A DNA stretch of 64,000 nt. It comes from Guptibacillus hwajinpoensis (GTDB taxonomy: Bacteria > Bacillota > Bacilli > Bacillales > Guptibacillaceae). Position 1 is the first letter of the stretch. Each line of letters begins with the position of its first letter. Positions 1 through 13,447 of this stretch are shown in pieces. The notes under the pieces are model-generated. The model searched no databases. It had not been told where the DNA came from and saw nothing but the letters and a program-made list of their open reading frames with translations. The stretch covers positions 772,981 through 836,980 of the forward strand of contig NZ_LELK01000004.1 of assembly GCF_001039475.1 (NCBI RefSeq), read 5' to 3'. Position numbers and translations under genes: made by a program.

Positions 1-414
1 AAAAAAGGCTATATTGTTTATATCAAAGAAGGCGAGAAAATCACAGAGTTTCTAAGTGTAGTAGGTGCACATCAGGCGCTCCTCTATTTCGAAGATGTCC
101 GCATTATGAAAGATATGCGCAATTCGGTTAATCGAATTGTAAATTGTGAAACTGCCAATTTGAACAAAACTGTCGGCGCAGCTTTTCGTCAGGTTGAAAA
201 CATCCGTTTCATCGAAAAAGAGGTTGGACTTGAGATTCTCCCTGATAAATTGAGGGAAATCGCTGTTCTTCGTGTAAAGCATCAGGATGTCACGTTGAAA
301 GAACTTGGTGAAATGGTAACTGGTGGAGCAATAAGCAAATCGGGCATCAATCATCGTTTGCGTAAGATTGATCAGATTGCCGACAAACTGCGAACAGGTA
401 GTCCTATTTCATAA
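1..414 (+). CDS. whiA: WhiA, DNA-binding protein (C-terminal part, 5' end outside window)
   Basis: Open frame from base 1 to the TAA at 412-414, giving the last 137 residues. WhiA is a DNA-binding protein of Gram-positive bacteria with an N-terminal LAGLIDADG-like fold and a C-terminal helix-turn-helix; in Bacillus it affects cell division and chromosome segregation. The visible part is the C-terminal region, including the conserved [12 protein letters not shown] helix-turn-helix near the end and the [10 protein letters not shown] stretch before it. The next gene is crh, which is the usual whiA-crh order in Bacillus and supports the call. The start lies upstream of the window. Confidence 0.95.
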   Translation, partial: KKGYIVYIKEGEKITEFLSVVGAHQALLYFEDVRIMKDMRNSVNRIVNCETANLNKTVGAAFRQVENIRFIEKEVGLEILPDKLREIAVLRVKHQDVTLKELGEMVTGGAISKSGINHRLRKIDQIADKLRTGSPIS

Positions 415-434
415 ATGAACAGTTGAAAAAGAAA

Positions 435-469
435 AGCTTCCACCAGCAGTTGGTGGAGAGCTACTTTTT
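435..469 (+). terminator. Probable terminator after whiA
   Basis: AGCTTCCACC pairs with GGTGGAGAGCT (one bulge) across a 7-base loop, followed by ACTTTTTC. It lies 20 bases after the whiA stop. The T tract is short, so termination may be partial. The rest of the 415-658 gap holds the crh leader; no gene is seen there. Confidence 0.6.
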
Positions 470-658
470 CTACTAATAAGTAAGTTACAATAAGAAAAAC
501 GTTGTCTTCAGAATGGAGCACACGTTTTTCTAACTTTTTCTGATTTTGAGATAGCGCTTACTTATCCAAATAATAAGAAAGTATAGAATTCAGTGATGTC
601 TTGCCATAACGCTCAGGTAGGTTAATCATCTGCTCTATTTAATGGGAGGAATGAAGAA

Positions 659-913
659 GTGGTTCAAAAAGAAGTTGTTGTTACGTTAGATACAGGATTG
701 CAAGCACGCCCTGCGGCATTATTCGTTCAGGAAGCAAATCGATTTAACTCGGACATTTTCCTCGAAAAAGATGGGAAAAAAGTAAATGCCAAAAGCATTA
801 TGGGTATCATGAGCCTAGCTGTTGGAACAGGAGCTTCTGTTATCTTGACAGTAGACGGCAATGATGAAGAAGATGCGATCTCTTCATTAATCGAATTTGT
901 ACAAAAAGGTTAG
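659..913 (+). CDS. crh: Crh, catabolite repression HPr-like protein
   Basis: An 84-residue HPr homologue. HPr carries phosphate on His15 in the sugar phosphotransferase system; here residue 15 is Gln (GLQARPAA), which is the hallmark of Crh, so it cannot act in phosphotransfer. Ser46, the HPr kinase target, is present in AKSIMG. Ser46-phosphorylated Crh acts with CcpA in carbon catabolite repression. It starts at GTG, set by the GGGAGGA site about 10 bases upstream and by alignment of MVQKE with the family N-terminus. It follows whiA as in other Bacillus genomes and is closed by its own terminator. Confidence 0.96.
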   Translation: MVQKEVVVTLDTGLQARPAALFVQEANRFNSDIFLEKDGKKVNAKSIMGIMSLAVGTGASVILTVDGNDEEDAISSLIEFVQKG

Positions 914-919
914 CATGAC

Positions 920-954
920 AGGCTTCCGCTAAAACCTAGCAGAAGCCTTTTTTT
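920..954 (+). terminator. Rho-independent terminator of crh
   Basis: AGGCTTC and GAAGCCT form a stem around the crh 3' flank, followed by a run of seven T. Directly after the TAG stop of crh. Confidence 0.85.
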
Positions 955-970
955 ATGTTTTCTGGTGTTA

Positions 971-1094
971 TTTCCGCTCCAGGGTGCTCGCTTTCCGCGG
1001 GGCGGGCGGTGAGCCTCCTCGTCGCTTACGCTCCTGCGGGGTCTCACCTGTCCCGCTAATCCCGCAGGAGTCGAGCACCCTTCCGCTCCAATCA
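971..1094 (-). repeat. Family A dispersed repeat, copy A1
   Basis: GC-rich core running from TTTCCGCTCC to CCGCTCCAATCA, in the reverse orientation (minus strand reads GGAGCGGAAGG...). The inner arms GGGTGCTCG and CGAGCACCC are complementary. The AT-rich flanks and terminal GGCTCTTTTC ends seen in other copies are decayed here. It lies between crh and clpP, overlaps no gene, and accounts for the spurious reading frames in this stretch. Confidence 0.85.
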
Positions 1095-1174
1095 ATTATG
1101 TCGTGCGTTTCTCATATACTAAACCGTTCGAAAGCAATAAACTCTTTAGAAAGAAGCTTCTATTAAAACACGAC

Positions 1175-1210
1175 AAAAAAACGCCTCTCCCATTTCGGGA
1201 GAGGCGTTTT
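1175..1210 (-). terminator. Terminator of clpP
   Basis: A perfect stem, AACGCCTCTCCC / GGGAGAGGCGTT, flanked by A and T runs on both sides. It lies just past the clpP stop and would work on the minus strand. Confidence 0.88.
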
Positions 1211-1217
1211 GAACGTT

Positions 1218-1802
1218 TTAAGCTTTTTTCTCCATTACTTCGTCGATCAAGCCGTATTCTTTCGCTTCATTTGCTTCCATGAAACGGTCACGATCAGTGT
1301 CGCGATCAATTGTTTCAAGTGGCTGACCTGTACGCTCAGCAAGAATTTTGTTAAGCTTTTCGCGCATTTGGATAATGCGTTTTGCGTGAATCTCAATGTC
1401 TGATGCTTGACCTTGCGTACCACCTAATGGTTGGTGAATCATAACTTCACTGTTTGGAAGTGCATAACGTTTTCCTGGCTCACCAGCTGCAAGAAGGAAT
1501 GCCCCCATGGAAGCTGCCATACCAATACAGATAGTAGAAACTTTTGGTTTAATGAACTGCATTGTATCGTAAATTGCCATTCCTGCTGTGATTGAACCAC
1601 CAGGGCTGTTAATGTAAAGTGAAATATCTTTGTCAGGATCTTCAGCTGCTAGGAAAAGTAGCTGTGCTACTACTGCGTTTGATACGTTATCATCGATTGC
1701 AGTACCAAGCATGATGATGCGGTCTTTAAGAAGACGAGAATAGATGTCGTACGCTCTTTCACCGCGGTTTGTTTGTTCAATTACCGTTGGAATTAAAACC
1801 AT
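1218..1802 (-). CDS. clpP: ClpP, ATP-dependent Clp protease proteolytic subunit
   Basis: A 194-residue serine protease subunit that forms the 14-mer chamber and degrades proteins fed by ClpX, ClpC or ClpE. The catalytic triad is Ser98 (GMAASMGAF), His123 (MIHQPLGG) and Asp172. The start at 1802 ([10 protein letters not shown]) matches the B. subtilis protein and sits 7 bases after a GGGAGG site; a longer frame from 1826 would start upstream of that site and was rejected. The promoter at 1851-1880 carries a CtsR box, so heat and protein-stress control is expected. Transcribed opposite to crh, with a strong terminator after the stop. Confidence 0.97.
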   Translation of the reverse strand: MVLIPTVIEQTNRGERAYDIYSRLLKDRIIMLGTAIDDNVSNAVVAQLLFLAAEDPDKDISLYINSPGGSITAGMAIYDTMQFIKPKVSTICIGMAASMGAFLLAAGEPGKRYALPNSEVMIHQPLGGTQGQASDIEIHAKRIIQMREKLNKILAERTGQPLETIDRDTDRDRFMEANEAKEYGLIDEVMEKKA

Positions 1803-1850
1803 TTTAAATTCCTCCCTTATTTTCATTAAATATGTAGTTGCTGTACGTTC

Positions 1851-1880
1851 ATCATACCTAAAAGGTCAATATAGGTCAAA
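1851..1880 (-). promoter_or_regulatory. clpP sigma-A promoter overlapped by a CtsR operator
   Basis: On the minus strand TTGACC (1874-1879), 17 bases, then TATGAT (1851-1856). The plus strand shows GGTCAAT-ATA-GGTCAAA at 1864-1880, the heptad direct repeat spaced by three bases that CtsR binds in low-GC Gram-positives. The operator covers the -35 and spacer, so CtsR would block RNA polymerase until heat or thiol stress. Confidence 0.85.
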
Positions 1881-1966
1881 TGAAGTGCTGTGCGATTTTA
1901 TCAATAGAGGAATAGAGGTTGCTTTCCCCCGTCCACCTACATCCATTTTCCCCGCGTTCCTTTATT

Positions 1967-2353
1967 TTAAACGGATCGACTGTTCCTTTTTTGAAAGCGA
2001 CTATCCGTAAGAAAGTATGCGGTGATTCTTCTCTCTACTTGATTTCTTATTTGAACAGAACTATAACGGTACGTTTGATTATAGCCACGACAATACACTG
2101 TACAAATAACAATCTCATCTTTTGTATTCTCTATATAAACTCGAATACCTTTCGAATAGAGAAGCGATTTTGCTTGTTTTAAATCTTGAACAGCAAGTGA
2201 AACGACATGACGTAAAAGTTCCAAATAAGGTCGTGGAAGTTTCATATGAGAATGTGCAATCCAATTCATATCGAGTTCCAGCACTTTTTTAAGGTAAGGA
2301 AGTATGATGTAATTTCGTACAGCCTTAGTCTCTTCTTTACTTAATTGGAACAT
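1967..2353 (-). CDS. Conserved hypothetical protein, 128 residues
   Basis: The family is not securely recognised; the layout resembles small Bacillus proteins of the YhjD type, but that is only an impression. The start at 2353 (MFQLSKEET) has GGCGGTGG about 6 bases upstream; the longer open frame reaching 2530 would run into the tRNA promoter and codes for low-complexity residues, so it was rejected. The protein is mostly helical at the N-terminus (KAVRNYIILPYLKKVLELD), with a C-terminal Tyr/Arg-rich stretch (YCRGYNQTYRYSS). No signal peptide or membrane segment. It stands alone between clpP and the tRNA and is probably cytoplasmic. Confidence 0.72.
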   Translation of the reverse strand: MFQLSKEETKAVRNYIILPYLKKVLELDMNWIAHSHMKLPRPYLELLRHVVSLAVQDLKQAKSLLYSKGIRVYIENTKDEIVICTVYCRGYNQTYRYSSVQIRNQVERRITAYFLTDSRFQKRNSRSV

Positions 2354-2483
2354 GAATGCCACCGCCTGTTGAGAACATGTGTTTGGTTCAACTTTACTAT
2401 GAGACGTTTGAGACGTCAAGAAGTAGTATAAAAGCAATAGGGTATTTGAATAAGTAAAGCCGGTAGGATAGGGAAAACTCATC

Positions 2484-2512
2484 TTGCAAAAAAGAGGGTC
2501 ATCACGTATAAT
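2484..2512 (+). promoter_or_regulatory. Promoter of tRNA-Arg
   Basis: TTGCAA, 17-base spacer, TATAAT, ending 18 bases before the mature tRNA 5' end. A typical strong sigma-A stable-RNA promoter. Confidence 0.8.
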
Positions 2513-2530
2513 AATCCTTGCGCTGAACAT

Positions 2531-2606
2531 GCGCCCGTAGCTCAGTCGGATAGAGCGGTGGTTTCCGGTACCGCGTCAGTCGGGGGTTCGAATCCCTCCG
2601 GGCGCA
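2531..2606 (+). tRNA. tRNA-Arg (anticodon CCG)
   Basis: Cloverleaf: acceptor GCGCCCG/CGGGCGC, D stem GCTC/GAGC, anticodon stem GTGGT/ACCGC with loop TTCCGGT (anticodon CCG at 2565-2567, reads CGG), T stem GGGGG/CCCTC with loop TTCGAAT, discriminator A. CCA is encoded at 2607-2609. The variable region is 7 bases, slightly long. Its own promoter and terminator flank it, so it is a single-gene unit. Confidence 0.96.
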
Positions 2607-2624
2607 CCAATTACATAATTTCAC

Positions 2625-2656
2625 AATCCCTCTCGCAATGCGAGGGGGATTTTTTG
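2625..2656 (+). terminator. Terminator of tRNA-Arg
   Basis: AATCCCTCTCGC / GCGAGGGGGATT around a short loop, followed by a T run. It begins about 16 bases after the encoded CCA. Confidence 0.88.
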
Positions 2657-2718
2657 TGCTCAATAGATCAGGGTGCGATAAAGACTGTTATGGATGGTTT
2701 CTTGTTTTCTATGAAATA

Positions 2719-2950
2719 AAAAGGCTCTTTTCGTAAACATCGTTGCTATAGGAGTGGGGTAATTTCCGCTCCAGGATGCTCGCTTTCCGCGGGGCGGGAC
2801 ACTTGAGCCTCCTCGTCGCTATCGCTCCTGAGGGGTCTCACCTGTCCCGCTCATCCCGTAGGAGTCGAGCATCCTTCTGCTCCAATCACTAATTGTGGTT
2901 TTTTTTCAATATTTGTATCAAAAGCTACAATCTTTTAGATAAGAGACTTT
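2719..2950 (-). repeat. Family A dispersed repeat, copy A2 (nearly full length)
   Basis: Begins AAGGCTCTTTTCG and ends CAATCTTTTAGATAAGAGACT, so the inverted ends are still visible. The core reads TTTCCGCTCCAGGATGCTCG ... GAGCATCCTTCTGCTCC. In place of the usual GCGGGCGGTGAG it has GCGGGACACTTGAG, a change shared with copy A8. It fills most of the 2657-2963 gap; no gene is seen there. Confidence 0.85.
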
Positions 2951-2963
2951 AGAAAAAAGCCAA

Positions 2964-2996
2964 TAAAAAAGAAGAGTAGAACTCGTCCACTCTTCG
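2964..2996 (-). terminator. Terminator of the 3015-3296 gene
   Basis: GAAGAGT / ACTCTTC stem with an A run on the left, so a U tract on the minus-strand transcript. It lies just past the stop of the small membrane protein gene. Confidence 0.75.
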
Positions 2997-3014
2997 TGCT
3001 ATTAGTCTTACCTT

Positions 3015-3296
3015 CTAACACGGCTTATTTTCATCTTCGTCTTTTTGTTTTTTGCTTGCTCCAATCATCGTGTTTTTGAAGCCTGAGTGCATTCCAGTAG
3101 CGCATAAACCAAGCCATAATCCAACAAAGAAGGCTTTCTTGAAATCTCCGGGATCGACATAAACATGACTCATCACAATTCCGATAACGATTGAAAGGAT
3201 GGGTGAAAATCTACACGGAAAACCAAACACCTTAAAAAGGTGAACAATTCCAATGATGACTGGAAGCAAAGCAATTCCATATACAGCTAAATCCAT
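3015..3296 (-). CDS. Small integral membrane protein (holin-like), 93 residues
   Basis: Function not assigned. Three hydrophobic segments are visible (residues about 3-22, 29-45 and 54-72) followed by a charged tail rich in Lys, Asp and Glu (KKQKDEDENK). The size, three spans and polar C-terminus resemble phage-type holins or small Bacillus inner-membrane proteins, but no phage genes lie nearby, so it is unlikely to be a lysis protein of a local prophage. AAAGGAGG lies 6-7 bases before the ATG. It is monocistronic and divergent from the sigma-54 gene. Confidence 0.72.
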   Translation of the reverse strand: MDLAVYGIALLPVIIGIVHLFKVFGFPCRFSPILSIVIGIVMSHVYVDPGDFKKAFFVGLWLGLCATGMHSGFKNTMIGASKKQKDEDENKPC

Positions 3297-3485
3297 GGTA
3301 TTTGCCTCCTTTTCTCTCTATAAGACAGTTTATGTAGAAATTTGACCTAAGGACGGGCTTTTTCATCAATTTACATAAAAAAAGGTGTCAAGACCTGCCG
3401 TTAAGTAACAGAAAATTCTGGTGATTTTCTTTTTTCCATACCATAAGATAAAGCTATATAGTATGATAAAGGTGGAGGGATTGCG

Positions 3486-4781
3486 ATGGAATTAGGATTG
3501 ATTCAAAAGCAGACAACGAAACTAGTCATGACAACCCAGTTGCATCAGGCAATTTCGATACTACAATATTCTACGGCTGAATTAATGGAGTATGTGAAAG
3601 AGCAGGCTCTTGAGAATCCTCTTATAGAATTGCAGACTTCATCCTGGGAAGGTGGCGTTCGTTCTTCGAAACGAGTATATGATGGGGAGACCAAGAAGGA
3701 TCCACTCGAGTATGCGGAATCAAGAAAAACCTTACAGGATGAGCTTCACGAACAAGCTAGATGTTTAAAGCTGACACCCAGGATTGAAAGTCTTGTTCAT
3801 TACCTTATCGATAACGTGGATGATGCCGGCTATTTAAGATTGAATGAATTTGAAATGATGTCTTTACTTCATGTACAGAAAGACGAAATAGACGAAGCGG
3901 TTCGACATGTTCAGCTTCTTGATCCTATAGGAATTGGCGCGCGTTCTCTTTCGGAATGTCTTTATTTACAGCTTAATGAATCGAATTCATTAAATGAGCT
4001 GGCTCGTGTTTTAGTTCAAGAGAATTTGAAAGCGCTAGCAGAGAAAAAGTTTAGAGACCTTGCTAAAGAGTACAGCGTATCCACAGTAGAAATACAGCGT
4101 GCAGCTGACCTAATTGCAACACTCGATCCTCGTCCAGGGTCAAAATGGGCTGTTGAGAGACCGTCTTACGTTGTGCCAGATGTAATGATTGTCGAAAAGA
4201 ACGGTACATTTACAATCACCTTATTAGATGACGAATTACCCGCTATGAAAGTAAGTAACGACTATAAATCATTTAAAACGATTGAAGCAGCTGAATATTT
4301 AAAAGATAAGTACCAGCAGGTTAACTGGCTATTAAAAAGCATCGAGCAAAGGAAGCAAACGCTGCGTTCAATTATGAAAGTTTTTATAATGCATCAGCAA
4401 AGATTCTTGAAATATGGTGTAGCTGATCTTGCACCTTTAACATTGAAAGAAGTGGCGTTGGAAGCGAACGTTCATGAGTCAACGGTGAGTCGAGCAATCA
4501 AAAGTAAATATGTCCAAACGCCTCATGGTTTGTTTGCATTAAAAGATTTATTTACTTCACGACTATCGAGTGACTCATTAGAAGGTACCTCTTCATCTAG
4601 TGTAAAATTGTTCATTAAGGAACTTGTTGAGAATGAGAGTAAGCTAAAGCCACTCTCGGATCAGAAAATAGTAGAAGCGCTTCATATCCAGAAAGGCGTG
4701 GAAGTATCGAGAAGAACAATTGCGAAGTATCGAGATGAATTGAACATCGTTAGTTCTTCAAAACGAAAAAGGTTTGTATAA
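3486..4781 (+). CDS. rpoN: RNA polymerase sigma-54 factor (SigL/RpoN)
   Basis: A 431-residue sigma-54 protein, which directs RNA polymerase to -24/-12 promoters and needs AAA+ activators. The N-terminal Gln-rich activator-interaction region (LHQAISILQYS) is followed by an acidic linker, the core-binding region (about 85-300), a helix-turn-helix (LKEVALEANVHESTVSRAI, about 320-340) and the C-terminal RpoN box, RRTIAKYRDEL, at about 409-419 that reads the -24 element. The ATG follows GGTGGAGGG. In Bacillus SigL controls amino-acid and levan use, and sigL likewise lies near cggR. No sigma-54 activator gene is in the window. Confidence 0.97.
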   Translation: MELGLIQKQTTKLVMTTQLHQAISILQYSTAELMEYVKEQALENPLIELQTSSWEGGVRSSKRVYDGETKKDPLEYAESRKTLQDELHEQARCLKLTPRIESLVHYLIDNVDDAGYLRLNEFEMMSLLHVQKDEIDEAVRHVQLLDPIGIGARSLSECLYLQLNESNSLNELARVLVQENLKALAEKKFRDLAKEYSVSTVEIQRAADLIATLDPRPGSKWAVERPSYVVPDVMIVEKNGTFTITLLDDELPAMKVSNDYKSFKTIEAAEYLKDKYQQVNWLLKSIEQRKQTLRSIMKVFIMHQQRFLKYGVADLAPLTLKEVALEANVHESTVSRAIKSKYVQTPHGLFALKDLFTSRLSSDSLEGTSSSSVKLFIKELVENESKLKPLSDQKIVEALHIQKGVEVSRRTIAKYRDELNIVSSSKRKRFV

Positions 4782-4808
4782 CAGCTGCAGAGGCAGCTGA
4801 TTTTTTTT
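4782..4808 (+). terminator. Terminator of rpoN
   Basis: CAGCTGC AGAG GCAGCTG followed by ATTTTTTTT, starting one base after the rpoN stop. Confidence 0.88.
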
Positions 4809-4859
4809 GCTTAGAATTCTTCTATTCAGTAAACTAAAGAAAGACAGGAGGTTTAGTAG

Positions 4860-5096
4860 ATGGGAAAGTCGGTTATTTTGTATACGAAGGAGAATTGTCC
4901 TCTTTGCGATGAAGCATATTACCTTCTCCAAGATCTCCAAGAAGAGGTGGACTTTACCTTTGAAACAGAGGATATTTATCAAGATGAAGAACTTTTGGAG
5001 AAGTTTATGGTGATGATTCCAGTAGTTGAAGTGGATGGAGAAGTAGTCGATTATGGGCGATTATCAAAAATATCGCTAAGAAAACGCTTACTTTAA
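4860..5096 (+). CDS. Glutaredoxin-like thiol protein
   Basis: A 78-residue thioredoxin-fold protein. The CPLC pair (Cys13, Cys16) follows the first beta strand (VILYTKEN), as in glutaredoxin/DUF836 proteins that handle thiol-disulfide exchange; Pro51 of MIPVVEVDG corresponds to the conserved cis-Pro. It is shorter than classical glutaredoxins and the substrate is unknown. GACAGGAGG precedes the ATG. It sits between sigL and cggR, a place where Bacillus genomes often carry such a gene, and is separated from cggR by its promoter, so it is a separate unit. Confidence 0.82.
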   Translation: MGKSVILYTKENCPLCDEAYYLLQDLQEEVDFTFETEDIYQDEELLEKFMVMIPVVEVDGEVVDYGRLSKISLRKRLL

Positions 5097-5115
5097 AATT
5101 TTCAGTATATCATAG

Positions 5116-5144
5116 TTGCCCATGCTTTTGGCAACTGCTACAAT
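5116..5144 (+). promoter_or_regulatory. cggR-gapA operon promoter
   Basis: TTGCCC, 17 bases, TACAAT; expected transcript start near 5151, about 25 bases before the CggR operator. Confidence 0.72.
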
Positions 5145-5176
5145 GAAAATTGTAAGAAGTTCTTTTTTGATCCAGG

Positions 5177-5212
5177 TGGGACTAAAAATGTCTAAGCGGG
5201 ACATAATACGTC
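5177..5212 (+). promoter_or_regulatory. CggR operator
   Basis: TGGGAC-N6-TGTC, 4 bases, CGGGAC-N6-CGTC: two direct half-operators in the same arrangement as the characterised B. subtilis CggR operator (CGGGAC-N6-TGTC-N4 repeated). It lies between the promoter and cggR, where bound CggR would block elongation until fructose-1,6-bisphosphate is high. Confidence 0.88.
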
Positions 5213-5251
5213 TCAGTTAGGAAAAGAAAAGAATCACAGGGGAGACGAATT

Positions 5252-7338
<2,087 letters not shown>

Positions 7339-7358
7339 TAAGAATTGTTAATAGAGGA

Positions 7359-7386
7359 GGAGGAAGTCTTGAGCCTTCCTCCTTTT
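7359..7386 (+). terminator. Leaky terminator between gapA and pgk
   Basis: GGAGGAAG / CTTCCTCC with an 8-base loop and only four T. The downstream glycolytic genes show no clear promoter of their own, so readthrough is expected. Confidence 0.65.
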
Positions 7387-7468
7387 CCATGTATTTTAGG
7401 AATTATAGCTCCATTTAAAAGGTTTGAGAGATTACCTTTATTAATTTTTGCAGAGGAGGACACGCGTG

Positions 7469-8653
7469 ATGAACAAAAAATCAATTCGCGACGTCGAGTT
7501 AAAAGGCAAAAAGGTATTTTGCCGCGTTGATTTCAATGTACCTATGAAAGATGGAAAGGTAACAGACGAAACACGCATTAAAGCTGCACTTCCTACGATT
7601 CAGCATTTGTCTGATCAAGGAGCAAAAGTAATCCTTGCAAGTCATTTGGGTCGTCCTAAAGGTGAAGCTGTTGATGAGTTACGTCTTGATCCGGTTGCAG
7701 ACCGCTTAAGTGATCTCATTGGCAAAACCGTTACAAAAACAGACGCTGTCTATGGTGAAGAAGTAGACCGTGCTATTGAAGACCTTCAAGAAGGCGATCT
7801 TCTTCTTATTGAGAATGTTCGTTTTGAAGCTGGAGAAGAGAAGAATGATGAAGAACTTGCGAAGAAATTTGCTGCAATGGCAGATCTCTATGTAAACGAT
7901 GCTTTTGGAGCTGCACACCGTGCGCATGCTTCAACAGAAGGTATTGCTCATCATATTCCTGCTGTAGCTGGTTTCTTGATGGAAAAAGAGCTTGAAGTAC
8001 TTGGTAGTGCTCTAACAGAGCCATCTCGTCCTTTCACAGCTATCGTTGGTGGAGCAAAAGTAAAAGACAAAATCGGTGTAATTGATCACCTACTTGATAA
8101 AGTAGATAACTTGATCATTGGCGGCGGTCTTGCTTATACATTTGTGAAAGCACTTGGACATGAAGTTGGTTTGTCTCTTCTTGAAGAAGACAAAATCGAT
8201 CTTGCTAAATCATTCATGGATAAGGCAAAAGAAAAAGGCGTTAACTTCTACATGCCAGAAGACGTTATCATTGGTGATGATTTCTCAAATGATGCAAACA
8301 CGAAAGTCGTAAGCATCGAAGAAATTCCTTCCGATTGGGAAGCACTTGATATCGGACCGAAAACGAGAGAAACGTACAGCAAAGTAATCGCTGACTCTAA
8401 ACTCGTTATCTGGAACGGACCAATGGGTGTATTTGAACTAGAAGTTTATGCTAATGGTACAAAAGCTGTAGCTGAAGCTCTAGCAAATGCAAATGACACG
8501 TACTCTGTTATCGGTGGCGGAGATTCTGCAGCAGCTGTAGAGAAATTCGGATATGCTGATCAAATGAGTCATATTTCTACTGGTGGCGGTGCATCTCTTG
8601 AATTCATGGAAGGTAAAGAACTTCCAGGCGTTGTCGCACTTAATGACAAGTAA
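7469..8653 (+). CDS. pgk: Phosphoglycerate kinase
   Basis: A 394-residue enzyme transferring phosphate from 1,3-bisphosphoglycerate to ADP. N-terminal substrate domain with [13 protein letters not shown], the [10 protein letters not shown] motif, then the C-terminal nucleotide domain with [11 protein letters not shown] and the glycine-rich [13 protein letters not shown] loop. The start is ATG 7469 ([10 protein letters not shown]), matching family N-termini and lying 9 bases after GAGGAGGA; an in-frame TTG at 7448 lies upstream of that site and was rejected. Second structural gene of the glycolytic operon. Confidence 0.97.
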   Translation: MNKKSIRDVELKGKKVFCRVDFNVPMKDGKVTDETRIKAALPTIQHLSDQGAKVILASHLGRPKGEAVDELRLDPVADRLSDLIGKTVTKTDAVYGEEVDRAIEDLQEGDLLLIENVRFEAGEEKNDEELAKKFAAMADLYVNDAFGAAHRAHASTEGIAHHIPAVAGFLMEKELEVLGSALTEPSRPFTAIVGGAKVKDKIGVIDHLLDKVDNLIIGGGLAYTFVKALGHEVGLSLLEEDKIDLAKSFMDKAKEKGVNFYMPEDVIIGDDFSNDANTKVVSIEEIPSDWEALDIGPKTRETYSKVIADSKLVIWNGPMGVFELEVYANGTKAVAEALANANDTYSVIGGGDSAAAVEKFGYADQMSHISTGGGASLEFMEGKELPGVVALNDK

Positions 8654-8686
8654 AATACTTATGTTTAATTCTAAAAAGGATGGTGA

Positions 8687-12293
<3,607 letters not shown>

Positions 12294-12300
12294 GTTGAAC

Positions 12301-12330
12301 AACCCCCGCGTGAAAGCGCGGGGGTTTCTT
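12301..12330 (+). terminator. Terminator of the glycolytic operon
   Basis: AACCCCCGCG TGAAAG CGCGGGGGTT followed by TCTTTTG. Very stable stem just after the eno stop. Confidence 0.92.
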
Positions 12331-12353
12331 TTGATGGGTGCTTTTCTTTTTCT

Positions 12354-12550
12354 AGGCTATGTTAATAAACGGTATTGATTTTTGGCTCATTTACGCCCTG
12401 GGGTGACCAAACGCTTCGAGCAAATTCATTTGCTCAGACGATTGGTCACCCCAGGGCGACCTTTCAGCAGAGCTGAAAGGCGAGTGAAACTGAGGTTTCA
12501 CTCGAATAAGCCAAAAATCGAGAAATTAACAATATGAGCTAACATAGCCT
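12354..12550 (+). repeat. Family B dispersed repeat, copy B1 (fullest copy)
   Basis: A 197-bp element bounded by perfect 11-bp inverted ends AGGCTATGTTA / TAACATAGCCT. Inside are nested arms ATTTTTGGCT / AGCCAAAAAT, a long palindrome (CGCCCTGGGGTGACCAA ... TTGGTCACCCCAGGGCG), a GAGCAAAT ATTTGCTC tip, and two small hairpins (CTTTCAGC/GCTGAAAG and GAGTGAAAC/GTTTCACTC). No reading frame. It occupies much of the 12331-12906 gap with copy A3. Confidence 0.85.
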
Positions 12551-12607
12551 TTTTTAAGTGATTTTGTTTTGAAGACGGGTTTGTATGACGAACCACACTT
12601 CACAGCT

Positions 12608-12730
12608 GATTGTAGCGGAAGGTGCTCGACTCCTGCGGGATTAGCGGGACAGGTGAGACCCCACAGGAGCGTAAGCGACGAGGAGGCTCACCGCCCGCCC
12701 CGCGGAAAGCGAGCACCTGGAGCGCAAATC
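12608..12730 (+). repeat. Family A dispersed repeat, copy A3
   Basis: Forward-orientation core from AGCGGAAGGTGCTCGACTCC to GAGCACCTGGAGCGCAAAT. Arms GGTGCTCG/CGAGCACC. The stem CCTGCGGG pairs with CCCACAGG through a G-T wobble. The end sequences are decayed. Upstream of secG. Confidence 0.85.
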
Positions 12731-12906
12731 AGCCACCACTCTTATCGCAACAAGGTCTACAAAAACAGTTGGTACCACTCAAGAAGTGTTAACACAATGT
12801 TAAGAAGGTATGAGAATGTCCTCTATTCCCGAAATAGATTGCTTTTACTGAAAATTTTATGGTAAATTTATAGTATTGGAAAGGCTATAGTCCGGGAGGT
12901 GGAATC

Positions 12907-13137
12907 ATGCATCTTGCAGCAACAATTGCGTTAGTTATCGTATCAGTCTTATTAATCACTGTTGTCTTGCTTCAATCAGGTAAAAGCGCTGGATTATCAG
13001 GAGCGATTACAGGTGGAGCGGAACAATTATTCGGAAAACAGAAAGCCCGTGGGTTTGAAGCGGTTTTAAATAAAGTAACGGTCGTACTCGCCGTTTTGTT
13101 CTTCGTTCTTTCAATTCTCGTTGCGTATCTTGTGTAA
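12907..13137 (+). CDS. secG: SecG, protein translocase subunit
   Basis: A 76-residue small subunit of the SecYEG channel in the cytoplasmic membrane. Two transmembrane helices (about 2-22 and 53-75) separated by the conserved cytoplasmic loop [30 protein letters not shown] precedes the ATG. The order secG-carboxylesterase-rnr-smpB-ssrA is the standard Bacillus arrangement. Its own terminator follows. Confidence 0.96.
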   Translation: MHLAATIALVIVSVLLITVVLLQSGKSAGLSGAITGGAEQLFGKQKARGFEAVLNKVTVVLAVLFFVLSILVAYLV

Positions 13138-13148
13138 CGTATTAGAGA

Positions 13149-13182
13149 AAGCAGCAGGTGTGATCCACTTGCTGCTTTTTTC
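13149..13182 (+). terminator. Terminator of secG
   Basis: AAGCAGCAGGTG / CACTTGCTGCTT stem followed by T6. Confidence 0.87.
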
Positions 13183-13222
13183 ATTTATAAAGAATGATTT
13201 TTTTAAATGGCTCTTTTCTAAA

Positions 13223-13447
13223 GGCTCTTTTCTAAAAGATTGTTGTTTTTGAAACAATTATTGAATAAAAAACCACACTTAGTGATTGGAGCGGAAGGAT
13301 GCTCGACTCCTGCGGGACTAGCGGGACAGGTGAGACCCCGCAGGAGCGTTAGGGACGAGGAGGCTCACCGCCCGCCCCGCGGAAAGCGAGCATCCTGGAG
13401 CGGAAATTGAACCACTCATATAGGAACATTGTTTACGAAAAGAGCCT
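13223..13447 (+). repeat. Family A dispersed repeat, copy A4 (full length)
   Basis: The best complete copy: starts GGCTCTTTTCTAAAAGATTG and ends ACGAAAAGAGCC, giving inverted ends. The core carries GGATGCTCG/CGAGCATCC, CTCCTGCGGG/CCCGCAGGAG and CGGGACAGGTGAG with CTCACCGCCCG further on. A second half-copy of the left end lies just before it at 13208. Confidence 0.9.

Noticed and set aside
910-1166. Short frames between crh and clpP on both strands
   Set aside because: They are translations of repeat A1 and lack ribosome sites.
12569-12865. Plus-strand frame of 98 codons before secG
   Set aside because: It runs through repeat A3 (CSTPAGLAGQVRPHRS); the same peptide appears wherever the repeat occurs, so it is not a gene.
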